Assembly (NCBI GenBank): GCA_022559845.1
Contig: CM040126.1
Location: forward strand, 50,028,458 to 50,092,457
Source: Amorphophallus konjac
Lineage: Eukaryota; Streptophyta; Magnoliopsida; Alismatales; Araceae
Length of the DNA: 64,000 nucleotides
Direction of reading: 5' to 3'
Both the position numbers and the translations under genes were made by a program. The notes beneath the pieces were generated by a model. That model was not told where the DNA came from and did not search any database. It saw nothing but the letters and a program-made list of their open reading frames with translations. Positions 53,622-64,000 of this stretch are shown here, one piece after another (position 1 is the stretch's first letter; every line of letters begins with the position of its first letter).

Positions 53622-55232
53622 ATGGCAAACAAAGGGATGATGCCCGAAGGGCATTCAATCCATCGGCCACCCTTCTTTGACGGAACAAACTACAATTATT
53701 GGAAAAATCAAATGACTGTATTTCTTCGTGCCCAAAGTCATGAGATATGGACCGTTGTCAACAAGGGCCCATATGCTTTGCCACCAGATGAAGAAAAATG
53801 GTCTGATGAACACATTAAAAAATACATAGTGAATTTTAATGCCTTGAATATCATTCAATGTGCGATTCATCCTAACAAATATGCACGTGTCTCTATGTGT
53901 TCCAGTGCACCGGATATGTGAGATAAATTGAAACTTATATATGAAGGGACGTCAGAAGTTAAAGAGACCAAGACGAATTTGCTAATCAGAGACTATGAGT
54001 TATTTCAGATGAAGCCGGAAGAGAACATATCAGAAATGTTTGCTAGACTCATGGAGATCACGAATGGGTTGAAAGCATTTGGGAAGGAGTACACAAATGC
54101 TGAGTTGGTTCGGAAAGTGTTGAGGTCCTTATCACCGGCTTGGCACACAAAAGCCACAGTGATTGAAGACTCGAAAGATTTATCAGTCTTGTCATTGGAT
54201 GAGCTCATAGGGTCACTCATGACCTATGAGATCAATATCAAGAGAACTGAGGAAGAAAGTAGAAAGAAGAAGTCGATGGCCTTGAAGGCGAACCTAATAC
54301 AATCAAACTCAAGCAATGAAGATTCCATTGAAGATAGCAAAGATGAGGAGGACAATGCTATGCTAACAAGAAAGGTCAAAAAAAATTTGAGAGCTAGGAA
54401 GAAATTTCCGGGGAAGTTCAAAAGACAATTCAAGAAGCAGTCCAAGCATAAGCCAGAAGCTAGTAAGCTAAATGAGGTTATTTGTTATGAGTGCAAAAAA
54501 CCCAGCCACATGCGTGGCGAATGTCCTGAGCTGAAGAAAAAGCTCAAGAAGGAGAAATAAAAGAAATCAAAAGCCATGGTCGCTACTTGGAGCGACGAAG
54601 AAGTTGAAGATGATGAGGACACTGATGAGCTAGAAGAATTTATGCAAAGCATATGTCTAATGGCACACGAGGAAGAAGCAGATGAGGTAACATCTGACTC
54701 AGATACTCTCACCACTGAACAATGGGAATCAAAATATGTTGCTCTTTATGCTAAGTTCAAGAAAGTGAGATCTAAAAATAAGCAACTTAAAAGAAAAATG
54801 AACTCAATAAGTCAAGCTGAAAAATCAAGTGACAGATGTGTGGAGTTAGAGAAAATCTGTGAAGAATTGAAAACTCAAAATGAAAGCATGCTTGACACTA
54901 TTAAAACTCATGAAGAAAGGAATATGCAGCTCAAGGAAGAGTTAGAAATTCTGAAACAAAACTTGTCAAATGGTGCCGAAAAAGGGAATGATTCTGATAG
55001 TCCTAGTGATAGAGTTCATGTTCTTGAAGTTGAAAATGAGAAGGTCAATAACGACAATAAAATCTTAAGGGACCAAATTTTAGTTTATCATGAAAAATTA
55101 ATTCAATCTGAACAAAAGACCCTCACATTGAATAACAAGATTAAGGACTTAGAGGATGGTATGTCAAGATTGGTGAAAGGAAAGAAAAACCTTGATATGG
55201 TTCTAGGAATTAGGACCAACTTTAAAAAATAA
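53622..55232 (+). pseudogene. gag: Sirevirus Gag with coiled-coil extension
   Basis: One frame encodes a copia Gag of Sirevirus type: PPFFDGTNYNYWKNQM, LIRDYELFQMKPEENISEMF, and a CCHC knuckle (CYECKKPSHMRGECP) near 54484-54528. It is followed from 54576 by an acidic, then Lys/Glu/Leu-rich segment likely to form a coiled coil. Stops at 53919-53921 (TGA, expected TGG) and 54558-54560 (TAA) interrupt it; TAA at 55230-55232 lies just before GIGYEP. A second knuckle (CHYCGRIGHTMSFC, from 55411) is in another frame, so a frameshift lies between about 55235 and 55400. Confidence 0.88.
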
Positions 55233-55410
55233 GGAATTGGCTATGAACCGATGAAAAAGAAGTCATTTGAAACTAAAGTAATGACATCATTCGTGCATGC
55301 CAAAAATGATGCCTCATTTGTGAATAACTACGCAAAAGCATCATCCAGCAAAAATAATAAAAAAATACTTTGCAAACAAACCAAGCAACACGGGGAGAAA
55401 GAGAACCACA

Positions 55411-56777
55411 TGTCACTATTGTGGTAGAATCGGTCATACCATGTCTTTTTGTCAAATTCTGCGTTCTGATGATGAATTTTATGCTTATCAATCAAGAAAT
55501 GTGGTTGTGAAGAATAAAACTCAGAAGGTTGGACCCAACCTAGTTTGGGTATCGAAGAATGTTCCATGAGTTCTTTTGTTGTAGGGATGTCTCAAAGCCG
55601 AAGATTCACAATGGTTTCAAGATAGCGACTGTTCGAGGCACATGATCGGAAACAAGAAGGTATTTGCTGAGTTTAAAGAAAAAGAAGGTCTTGTTACTTT
55701 CGACGGGAACGACAACCGTAAGATCGTTCGTATCGGAAAGGTAAGTGTAAATAACTCCAATACCATCGACAATTTTTGTTATTAAATGGTCTCAATCATA
55801 ATCTTATTAGTATCAGTCAACTATGTGATAGGGGACATAAAGTCATTTTGAATCATCATACTGCACAATTGTAGATACTCTCACAAATGAAATAAAATTT
55901 CTAGGCCTTAGGAAAAATAATGTATATACAATTGACTTGAATGAGATTCCATGCAAAAATATATGTTTAGTTGCCAACGATGCTGACAGTTTTTGGGTTT
56001 GGCATCAAAGATTAGGACATGCTAGTAGTAATGTTATCTCAAAACTGTGCAAAAATAATCTTGTCATAGGGCTTCCCAAAATGAAATTAGATGTAAATAA
56101 GATTTGTGAAGCATGTGCCAAAGGAAGCAGACTAGATCTTCATTTAAATCCAAAAACATCATTTCCACTACTCGCCCCTTAGAATTATTGTATTTTGATC
56201 TTTTTGGTCCAACTCGGACTCACAGCTTAGGGGGTAAGTGTTATGGTATTGCCATTGTTGATGATTTTTCTCGCTTTACATGGGTTCTATTTCTGAGTAG
56301 TAAAAGTGATCTATTGCAGGAGTTACAAGTCTTTTGTAAGAGAGTTCAGAACGAGAAAGGATATATGATTACCGGATTACAAAGTGATCATGGGCGTGAA
56401 TTTGACAATGCAAATTTTGATGAATTTTGCAGGAGTGAAGGATACATCCATAACTTTTCTGCACCTAGGACACCGGAGTAGAATGGCGTAGTTGAAAGGA
56501 AGAATCGCACACTAATAGATATGGCGAGAACAATGTTGAGTGAGCTGATCCTCCCTCGATATTTTTGGGCTGAAGCGATAAATACGGCGTGTCACATTAT
56601 ATACCAAGCGATGGTAAGGGCGTTTGTAAATAAGACACCCTATGAACTCTACAAAGGTAAGAAACCTAACATCTCATATTTCAAACCTTTGGGAGTATTT
56701 GTTACATTTTGAATAACAGTAAGGATGATTTAGAGAAATTTGATGGAAAGAGTGATGTTAGAATATTCTTAGGTTAT
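55411..56777 (+). pseudogene. Sirevirus protease-integrase region, interrupted by B2
   Basis: Decayed pieces are a CCHC knuckle at 55411, a protease-like WFQDSDCSRHMIG near 55610 (expected DSGCSRHM), the GAG-pre-integrase WHQRLGHAS near 56005, and the integrase core LLYFDLFGPT, QSDHGREFD and GVVERKNRT-like VVERKNRT near 56487. Several stops and frame changes are present (for example TAG at 56479). It ends within FLGY, at the B2 insertion point. Coding resumes at 63265. Confidence 0.88.
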
Positions 56778-58868
56778 TGATGGGGACATCAGAGCAAGAC
56801 CACTAACTTTTATTTTTATATTTGTGTCCTTTTAGTTTACGTTTATATCCTTGGGAAGTAGGTTTGCAATTGTAAGGCTTTATAAGCCAATTTGTTCTTC
56901 CTTAAGGGTCTTTGGGTTTTTGTGTAAAAGTCCAGTAGGACCAGCAAGGGGCCCCCATCTCCTTCCCTATTGGTCCACCTAAGCCTTAGGGCCCATGTGG
57001 GGCAGTCAAAGGCCCAAGGTGGACTTCTAGATGCTTGACCATTCAAAGGGGACAAGTGTTACAAAATGTCAAAGTTGGAATGCCCATGGTCAAGGGAGCG
57101 CCCCCCTCCACTATGTCATTTTAATTGTGTTTTATTTGGTTCCAAACCACATGGGAGAATAAAATATGATCTCCCCCATTTACCCCTCCCCAAATTTAGA
57201 TCTGAGGTTAGTTTAGGTCTTTTTACACTTTCTATATATACCTTGTATTTTGTGATTTACTTAGCATTAATGGAAGAAAATATTCCTTTGTGCTCAATGG
57301 CCTAAGGGCGCCCCTCTCTCCTCTCTAGAGCTGTGAAGGCTCTCCTTCAGATGTGTGACGCATCTCCACCACCACCTCTCTGAGTGCGACGCTCAGCTCC
57401 GCCGCCGCCGCCACCGTTCATGCCGCCATCGCACCGCCACCGCCATCGCCGGAAGTTTTGTCCAAATCAGGACAGAACCATCTTCTCCGAATTTTAGCTC
57501 CCAATCCACAGATCTTCTGGAGCCCAAATTTTGAGGGTAGATTCCCCACGTAAATACCCTCTCCCAAAAAAAGTTTCCATTTTCTAGTCTTCGTTTTCTA
57601 TTTTTCCAATTTCATGTTCCTCAGCCTTCCAGATCTGCCAGTCTTCTGTCCTGTGTCACAGCAAGTTAGTTCTTCCTCTGTTCGACCCCCTTCCCCTTTT
57701 CTGATTGAGTCCAAATTTGGACTGGATGTTCTTCCCATCAAAGCCCCTCTCTCATAATTTTTGCTCGAATTAGAAGCTCTTTTTCCCTTCCAAAAAATTA
57801 AAACTCAGTCAAATTTTAGTTCTGTCCTGTGCAGTCCAGATCCGACCCACCAGTGTCATAAAATCCGTTTCCCCAACCAAACCTCCACTAAAAATTCCAC
57901 AAAAAATATCCCCATCCTCCTTACTTCTTCCTCTACAACTTTAATCATGGACTCAACTTTCAGATCTGAAGTTTTTCCTTCGGTCAACCCTTGTTCTCAG
58001 AAAATTTCTAATCTATCCTGCCAGATCTGGTTCTGTGAACCAGCAACTGGTAAATTCGACCAAGGCCAGCTCCTGAAAATTCAAAATTCTTTCTCTGGCC
58101 ATAGATCGAAGTAATTCAAGTCATCTTTCCAACGGTACCACTTTTGCGTCGCTCCGACGTCGGGAGTGATCACAGCAGCTGATCTTACCGGGTCGCGTGC
58201 TGTGAAAATAGAACTTCAGATCCGTGAGCAACCACTCTAACAAGTGAAGATCGGAGCCGACTCACCTTCCACAAGGTGAACCAGCGTGCCGCCGTCCCAG
58301 GGAGCGCCTCTTCAGGAGCCACCGTCACAGCGGTACCACTCTGGGCCCACTCGGACCCGTCGACCAGCACGTAGGCCCTACAACCAGCAGCTTGCGCCGT
58401 TCGAATCGCGTCGACGAGGTGATCAAGTGCTGCCCGTCAACCCAAGATCGGTCCTCCCAGGCCCACTTGTGTAGCCCTTTACCTCCCTGCGTGGAGTAGG
58501 CAGCAAAATTAATTTCTGTAATTAATTCATAATTATTATTAACCGGGAGTTACCGTACTTGGCCGGGATCGTCGTCCCCACGCCCGGAGTGTGGAGGTAA
58601 ACTCGCCATCCTTCTCGTAAGTAATTTGCTGATTTCATATATTTTTGAATGCCATTGCTAGAGAGCATGTGATAAGATTATTAGCTCGTTATCATTTTGT
58701 TATCACCGCTGCGAGAGTGAGTGAGTGAACCCGTCCCGTGACTAGATCGGAGCACGGAAGAGCCGACTACCCGACTCAGCCGATTTCTCAACCGTGCACG
58801 GTCCCACGCATCCCTCGCTAGGGACACCCGCGAGCTAGAGTCCCAGGTCGCGTGTCCGTCCCGCATCA
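56778..58868 (+). repeat. 5' LTR of B2 (2091 bp)
   Basis: It runs from TGATGGGGACATC to CCCGCATCA. The TATA-like TATATATACC lies near 57233. No gene is seen; open frames at 57066 and 57761 are not kept between B LTR copies. Confidence 0.92.
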
Positions 58869-58871
58869 AAT

Positions 58872-58883
58872 TGGTATCAGAGC
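58872..58883 (+). other. Primer binding site, initiator tRNA-Met type (B2)
   Basis: TGGTATCAGAGC begins four bases after the LTR end. Confidence 0.93.
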
Positions 58884-59213
58884 GCCAGTTGAGTCTAGGG
58901 TAGTCATTAGTCATTGCTTAACAAAAACACAAAAAAAGAGTCATTTAAGTCGAGTCTAAGTTTAAGTCGGTCCAAGGTTGCATCGCATACCTTTATTCGG
59001 TATATAGAAAGGTGTTGTCCGAACGGTAGGTTACGCCTATCGGGAAGGCCGCACACTTGCGAGAGAGGATCTTCGGATCCCGCAACTCCGCCAAGTACTG
59101 GATCTTGGTTATGTCTAGGTTCATAGTCGAGTCGACATTCCAACCTTGCATTGTCATTTTAGTGTCTTGTCTCTTAGTGTCAGCATGTCCATCGTGTAGT
59201 TCCCAAGTGTCCA

Positions 59214-60011
59214 ATGGACTCCAAGTCGCCCAGGCGATATCACTGGTTACATGACACCCATGGGTTGTGCAGTCATCCTCTCCACTTCCGTAGGCCCGAA
59301 GCCTCAGACTTTTATGGCTCCAATGACCCGGGTGACTACCTCAAGTGGGAGGCCGCCATGGACAAATATTTTGAATGTTACACCATGTCCGATGCCATGC
59401 AAGTCAATTTTGCCCAAAAGAGGCTTGTCCACAAAGCCGCCTGGAAATGGGAGAGCATTGAGCGCATGAGAGAGGTTAGGAGGTAATTGCCCATCGAGTC
59501 GTGGCAAGAGATGAAGGGCGAACTTAGGAAGGTCTACCTACCCGGCCCGGTCACCTCCAACCGACCCCACCCACTCACCTCCAACCAAGTGGGTCATAGT
59601 CGGAGAAGAGTCCCACACATAGATGCGCCTAGACCCAAGCCTAGGCTGGTTGATTACGGGCAAGTCCACCACGATACCCCTACTCCAACCCGCACCGTTA
59701 CCAAACTTGTGCAAATGATTTTGGATTAGGTGGATAAGAGGTGTGCTTATTTTGAGTCGCTGGTCTCCCCTTGCCCACCTCCGCGGCAGGAGGTAGCCAT
59801 ACTCGAGCCTAGAAAGACCATAGCCCATAGCCCCAACCCGGCCCCAACTACGGGGTCCCAAGGACCACTTCCTCTCCAGGAGGACATGCCTTCCTCACCC
59901 ATGAGAGCTCCTTTGCCACCACCCTCACATCTTTATTCGGAGCCACCTCAGCCCGAGCCACCCGTGTTTCTAACGGGAATGCTTTTCATCGCAGGGCCAC
60001 TCCTTAGCTGA
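59214..60011 (+). pseudogene. N-terminal half of a Ty3-type Gag plus proline-rich linker (B2)
   Basis: The segment EASDFYGSNDPGDYLKWEAA, then YFECYTMSD, KAAWKWES and LPIESWQEMKGELRKVYLP is the first half of a Retrotrans_gag domain. The second half, which B1 retains, is missing. A Pro/His-rich linker follows (59560-60000). Stops at 59484 (TAA), 59727 (TAG) and 60009 (TGA) interrupt one continuous frame; the last is TGG in B1, and the first is probably CAA. The frame leads directly into the unknown domain. Which ATG starts it is uncertain; 59214 is the first in frame after the primer site region. Confidence 0.75.
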
Positions 60012-60023
60012 CTCAAGAATGGC

Positions 60024-60767
60024 TTGGTCCCACCTCCCTTCCCATCCATGGACTCTGCACTACAAGTAGTGCCCGTCAACTCCTTCCACACAACGTTCCG
60101 GTCTGGTCACAACATAGATACCTTGGAAGACCTTCTTAAGGGATTAGACCACCAATGGAAGCTGACGCATATGTTGGCCCCAGGCTTCGACCGGTTCATG
60201 AGTCGTAGCTTCACGCATCCCGCATTGGGGTCCATTACCTTCGTGTACACCATGGGTCATGTCACCACGGAGGTTCTTCTATTCCTCCCCATGTCGACCG
60301 AGCCTACCTTCATTCCATTTGTCCCAAGGGAGGACCCTTATCCGCTATATGATGCCATTGTCCCCTTAGCCACAGCGGAAGAAGGTGACCATCAACACCT
60401 TCTAGAATTCCACACATGGGACCTCGAGATGAGAGAATCCATATCAAGGGGTCACACATTCTTTGATCCATTTGATCCCTTTCTTAGTAGGCCTCTTGGC
60501 CCACAACCTCCATTCCACCTCTTTAGGGAAGTCCCCTACCACACCCCTTCCCCACGGGCCGATCCATATACACCCATCAAGCCCGTTCATTGGCAAGGTG
60601 ATTTTGGTTCTCTTAGCCCACCCGCATCCAACTCCAACGTGCATGACTGGTGCATCTTAGGATGTCTAGGAGTCCCCCATGACGTCAACCTCCGGTTACA
60701 TCAAATGCATGCATGCCACACATTCGGGTGTCCTGGTCCGCCATTGCATATGTATGAGTCAGACTAA
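60024..60767 (+). CDS. Conserved unknown domain of element B (B2 copy)
   Basis: The 247-residue counterpart of 11258-12070. I recognise no known domain. Conserved blocks are NSFHTTFRS (residues about 20-28), PALGS, TTEVLLF, EGDH, GHTFFDPFDPF, YHTPSPRA, KPVHW, WCILGCLGV and HTFGCPGPP at the C-terminus. B1 has extra residues near positions 100 and 200, all in multiples of three bases. In the NSFHTTFRS block four of four base changes between B1 and B2 are synonymous; the HTFFDPFDPF block likewise has only third-position changes. The 744 bases are free of stops, whereas the 798 bases upstream have three. It is probably the C-terminal part of a Gag fusion protein. Confidence 0.72.
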   Translation: MVPPPFPSMDSALQVVPVNSFHTTFRSGHNIDTLEDLLKGLDHQWKLTHMLAPGFDRFMSRSFTHPALGSITFVYTMGHVTTEVLLFLPMSTEPTFIPFVPREDPYPLYDAIVPLATAEEGDHQHLLEFHTWDLEMRESISRGHTFFDPFDPFLSRPLGPQPPFHLFREVPYHTPSPRADPYTPIKPVHWQGDFGSLSPPASNSNVHDWCILGCLGVPHDVNLRLHQMHACHTFGCPGPPLHMYESD

Positions 60768-61169
60768 CAATAGGTTTGTCTAGGGTCTTGTGTGTCTGTG
60801 CATATATCGAGTCGAGTCGGTCCTGGTACGCTCGCGTTATCAGTCCCTTTCAAGTGCAAGACTTGTCGGACTTTGGGATCGGCTCTACCTCAACATATCG
60901 GATCTAGTCACATAAAGGGACCCAGCGGTGATTCCTAGTGAGTCTTTGAGCCGCCTCCCTCTTTTGAGAGTGACCCCACCCCGGAGTGTCCACCTCTAGC
61001 CTCATTCCCCCAGTAGCGTGAGCATATCAAATCTATATGGGATGAGCAGGTGTCGAATACTTGGAGCGGAGAGTACTTCGCGCTTCCTGGTACGATGACA
61101 GATCCGTCGGCGTCACAAGCAGTCGCACCCTTACTCGATGGGGTCGAGTTCTTCCCACCCGGGGAGAAT
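60768..61169 (+). other. B2 3' internal region and polypurine tract
   Basis: It is conserved with 12071-12527. CACCCGGGGAGAAT ends at 61169, against the LTR. Just before it, a reading LLDGVEFFPPGEN then a stop is shared with B1. Confidence 0.6.
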
Positions 61170-63264
61170 TGATGGGGACATCAGAGTAAGACCACTAACT
61201 TTTATTTTTGTATTTGTGTCCTTTTATTTTGCGTTTATATCCTTGGGAAGTAAGTTTACAATTGTAAGACTTTATAAGCCAATTTGTTCTTCCTTAAGGG
61301 TCTTTGGGTTTTTATGTAAAAGTCCAGTAGGACCAGCAAGGGGCCCCCATCTCCTTCTCTATTGGTCCACCTAAGTCTTAGGGCCCATGTGGGGCCAGTC
61401 AAAGGCCCAAGGTGGGCTTCTAGATGCTTGACCATTCAAAGGGGACAAGTGTTACAAATGTCAAAGTTGGAATGCCCTTGGTCAAAGGGGCGCCCCCCTC
61501 CACTATGTCATTTTTAATTGTGTTTTATTTGGTTCCAAACCACATGGGAGAATAAAATATGATCTCCCCCATTTACCCCTCCCCAAATTTAGATCTGAGG
61601 TTAGTTTAGGTCTTTTTACACTTTCTATATATACCTTGTATTTTATGATTTACTTAGCATTAATGGAAGAAAATATTCATTTGTGCTCAATGGCCTAAGG
61701 GCGCCCCTCTCTCCTCTCTAGAGCTGTGAAGGCTCTCCTTCAGATGTGTGACGCATCTCCACCACCACCTCTCTGAGTGCGACGCTCAGCTCCGCCGCCG
61801 CCGCCGCCGTTCGTGCCGCCATCGCATCGCCACCGCCATCGCCGGAAGTTTTGTCCAAATCAGGACAGAACCATCTTCTCCGAATTTTAGCTCCCAATAC
61901 ATAGATCTTATGGACCCCAAATTTTGAGGGTAGGTTCCCCACGCAAATACGCTCCCCCAAAAAAAGGTTCCCATTTTCTAGTCTTCGTTTTCTATTTTTC
62001 CAATTTCGTGTTCCTCAGCCTTCCAGATCTGCCAGTCTTCTGTCCTGTGTCACAGTAAGTTAGTTCTTCCTCTGTTCCACCCCCTTCCCCTTTTCTAATT
62101 GAGTCCAAATTTGGACTGGGTGTTCTGCCCATCAAAGCCTCTCTCTCATAATTTTTGCTCGAATTTAGAAGCTCTTTTTCCCTTCCAAAAAATTAAAACT
62201 CAGTCAAATTTCAATTTTGTCTTGTGCAGTCCAGATCCGACCCACCAGTGTCATAAAATCTGTTTCCCCAACCAAACCTCCACTAGAAATTCCACAAAAA
62301 ATATCCCCGTCGTCCTTACTTTTTCCTCTACAACTTTAATCATGGAGTCAACTTCCAGATCTGACGTTTTTCCTTCGGTCAACCCTTGTTCTCAGGAAAT
62401 TTATAATCTGTCATGCCAGATCTGGTTCTGTGAACCAGCAACTAGTAAATTCGACCAAGGCTAGCTTCGAAAAATTAAAAATTCTTTCTCTAGCCATAGA
62501 TCGAAGTACTTCAAGTCAGCTTTCCAACGGTACCACTTTCGCGTCGATCCGATGTTGGGAGTGATCACAGTAGCTGATCTCACCGGGTCGCGCGCTGCAA
62601 AAGCCGAACTTCAGATCCTTGGGCAGCCACTCCAACAAGTGAAGATCGGAGCAGACTCGCCTTCCACAAGGCAAACCAGCGTGCCGCCGTCCCAGGGAGC
62701 GCCTCTCAGGAGCCACCGTCACAGCGGTACCACTCCGGACCCACTCAGACCCACCGACCAGCACATGGGCCCCACAACCAGCAGCTTGCGCTGTCCGAAT
62801 CGCGCCGACGGGGTGATCAAGTGCTGCCCGTCAACCCAAGATCGGTCCTCCCGGGCCCACTTGTGTAGCCCTTTACCTCCCTGCGTGGAGTGGGTAGAAA
62901 AATTAATTTTTATAATTAATTGATAATTATTGTTAACCGGGAGTTTCCATACTTGGCCGGGATCGTCGTCCCCACGCCCGGAGTGTGGAGGTAAACTCGC
63001 CATCCTCCTCGTAGGCAATTTGCTGATTTCGTATATTTTTGAATGCCGCTGCTAGAGAGTATGTGATAGGATTATTAGCTCGTTATCATTTTTTTATCAC
63101 CACTGTGAGAGTGAGTGAGTGAACCCGTCCCGTGACTCGATCCGAGCACGGAAGAGCCGACTACCCGACTCACAGTCGGTTTCTCAACCGCGCACGGTCC
63201 CACGCATCCCTCGCTAGGGACACCCGCGAGCTAGAGTCCCAGGTCGCGTGTCCGTCCCGCATCA
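61170..63264 (+). repeat. 3' LTR of B2 (2095 bp)
   Basis: TGATGGGGACATC to CCCGCATCA, about the same length as the 5' LTR. The TATA-like TATATATACC is near 61626. It ends at the GTTAC target copy, where Sirevirus pol resumes. Confidence 0.93.
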
Positions 63265-64000
63265 GTTACTCTAACAATTCATGGGCTTATCGTGTTTTTA
63301 ATAAAAGAACCTTAGTGGTAGAAGAGAGTCGGCATGTGATTGTTGATGAAAGTGTATCCATGGGTTCCATTACAATTACTGATGAATCAGATTTTTTGCA
63401 AGCCAAAAGTCAAGAGGATGTAAACAAAGAAAAATAGCATGATCCATCAACCTCAGGAACAACAACCAAGGAAAAGAATGAAGTTGAAGAACCTAATGCA
63501 GAACAATAGAGAAATGCACCTCAAATCCACCTAGATCTACCTCGCTCATGGAAATACATGAAAGATCATCCATCAAAAAATATCCTGGGTAAGGTAAATG
63601 AAGGTATAAGTACTCGCTCATCTTTGAAATTTATGCTTGCACTGAATGCCTTTGCACTCACATTACAAGTAGAACCAAATAATATCGATGATGCATTAAA
63701 AGACGATTTCTGGATGATGGCTATGCACGATGAACTACACCAATTTCAACGGAACGAAGTGTGGAAACTAGTGCCCCGTCCTAATAACCACAATGTGATC
63801 GGAACCAAATGGTTATTCCAAAACAAGTTGAATGATCAAGGTGTGGTTATTAGGAACAAGGCCCGACTCGTGGCCAAGGGTTATAGCCAAGAACTCGGGA
63901 TCAATTTTGATGAATCATTCGCTCCGGTTGCTCACCTTGAAGCCGTGCGCATTGTACTTTCTTTTGCATGCTCTAGAAATTTTAAATTGTATCAAATGGG
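63265..64000 (+). pseudogene. Sirevirus integrase-RT linker and start of reverse transcriptase
   Basis: It resumes the copia frame after B2 (SNNSWAYRVFNKRTLVVEES, ending the integrase C-terminal region), passes an acidic linker with TAG stops near 63435 and 63507, and enters reverse transcriptase: [23 protein letters not shown] and [10 protein letters not shown], then [16 protein letters not shown]. The element runs off the right edge of the window. Confidence 0.9.

Larger units (their letters stand above)
56773..63269 (+). mobile_element. Complete non-autonomous LTR element B2 inside the Sirevirus
   Basis: It has LTRs at 56778-58868 and 61170-63264 with TGATG/CATCA ends, and a 2301-bp internal region with primer site, one coding frame and polypurine tract. 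The flanks are GTTAT (56773-56777) and GTTAC (63265-63269), a 5-bp target duplication with one mismatch. Removing B2 rejoins the Sirevirus codons FLGY and SNNSWAYRVFNKRT. Pol genes are absent. The LTRs differ by a few percent, so B2 is younger than B1. Confidence 0.92.

Overview
This window is repeat-dense plant nuclear DNA with no recognisable host gene. The evidence is the set of plant-type LTR retrotransposons (Ty3/gypsy chromoviruses, Ty1/copia including a Sirevirus), initiator-tRNA-Met primer binding sites, LTRs of 2-3.3 kb, and hAT-like and Tourist-like MITEs. It suggests a large-genome angiosperm; the species cannot be told from what I can see.

Layout. 1-9850 is a young Tekay/Del-like chromovirus (A; 3.0-kb LTRs about 0.6% apart by eye), inserted into the 5' LTR of a non-autonomous LTR element, B1 (9851-17926). 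B1 also carries a solo LTR (D, 13098-16388, target duplication AGGGT) inside its 3' LTR. B1 itself sits inside the pol gene of an older chromovirus, E (pol 17927-21296, 3' LTR 21389-23846), which also holds a 423-bp hAT-like MITE. A solo LTR (F, 23972-26867, duplication AGTAG) follows. 27047-38175 is a minus-strand copia array, LTR-internal-LTR-internal-LTR, flanked by one target duplication, CAGTC. 38181-39530 is gene-free and has a 127-bp tandem duplication, one copy of which holds a 122-bp Tourist-like MITE. 39536-42306 is a minus-strand solo LTR (H, duplication CATCT). 42422 to about 45436 is another minus-strand LTR (I). 45437-50640 is an unassigned LTR-type fragment (K), split by solo LTR J (45825-48247, duplication GGGAA) and ending in 58-bp and 81-bp tandem arrays. 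50648-56777 plus 63265-64000 are Sirevirus sequences sharing one LTR (51868-53557); the right-hand Sirevirus is split by a second complete B element (B2, 56778-63264, duplication GTTAT/GTTAC).

Two observations stand out. First, B1 and B2 lack protease, reverse transcriptase and integrase but share one reading frame: part of Gag, a proline-rich linker and an unrecognised domain of about 250 residues. The two copies of that domain are only about half identical as protein, yet in the best-conserved blocks nearly all base differences are synonymous, which suggests past selection for protein function. Second, LTRs of several otherwise different gypsy families carry clusters of short CG-containing palindromes. 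Most lie downstream of the LTR TATA box, so they should be transcribed in the leader. Their position is conserved, but the palindrome sequence differs between families.

Almost all coding decay is by nonsense substitution with few frameshifts. Most stops can be explained by one C-to-T or G-to-A change, as expected of heavily methylated repeats.
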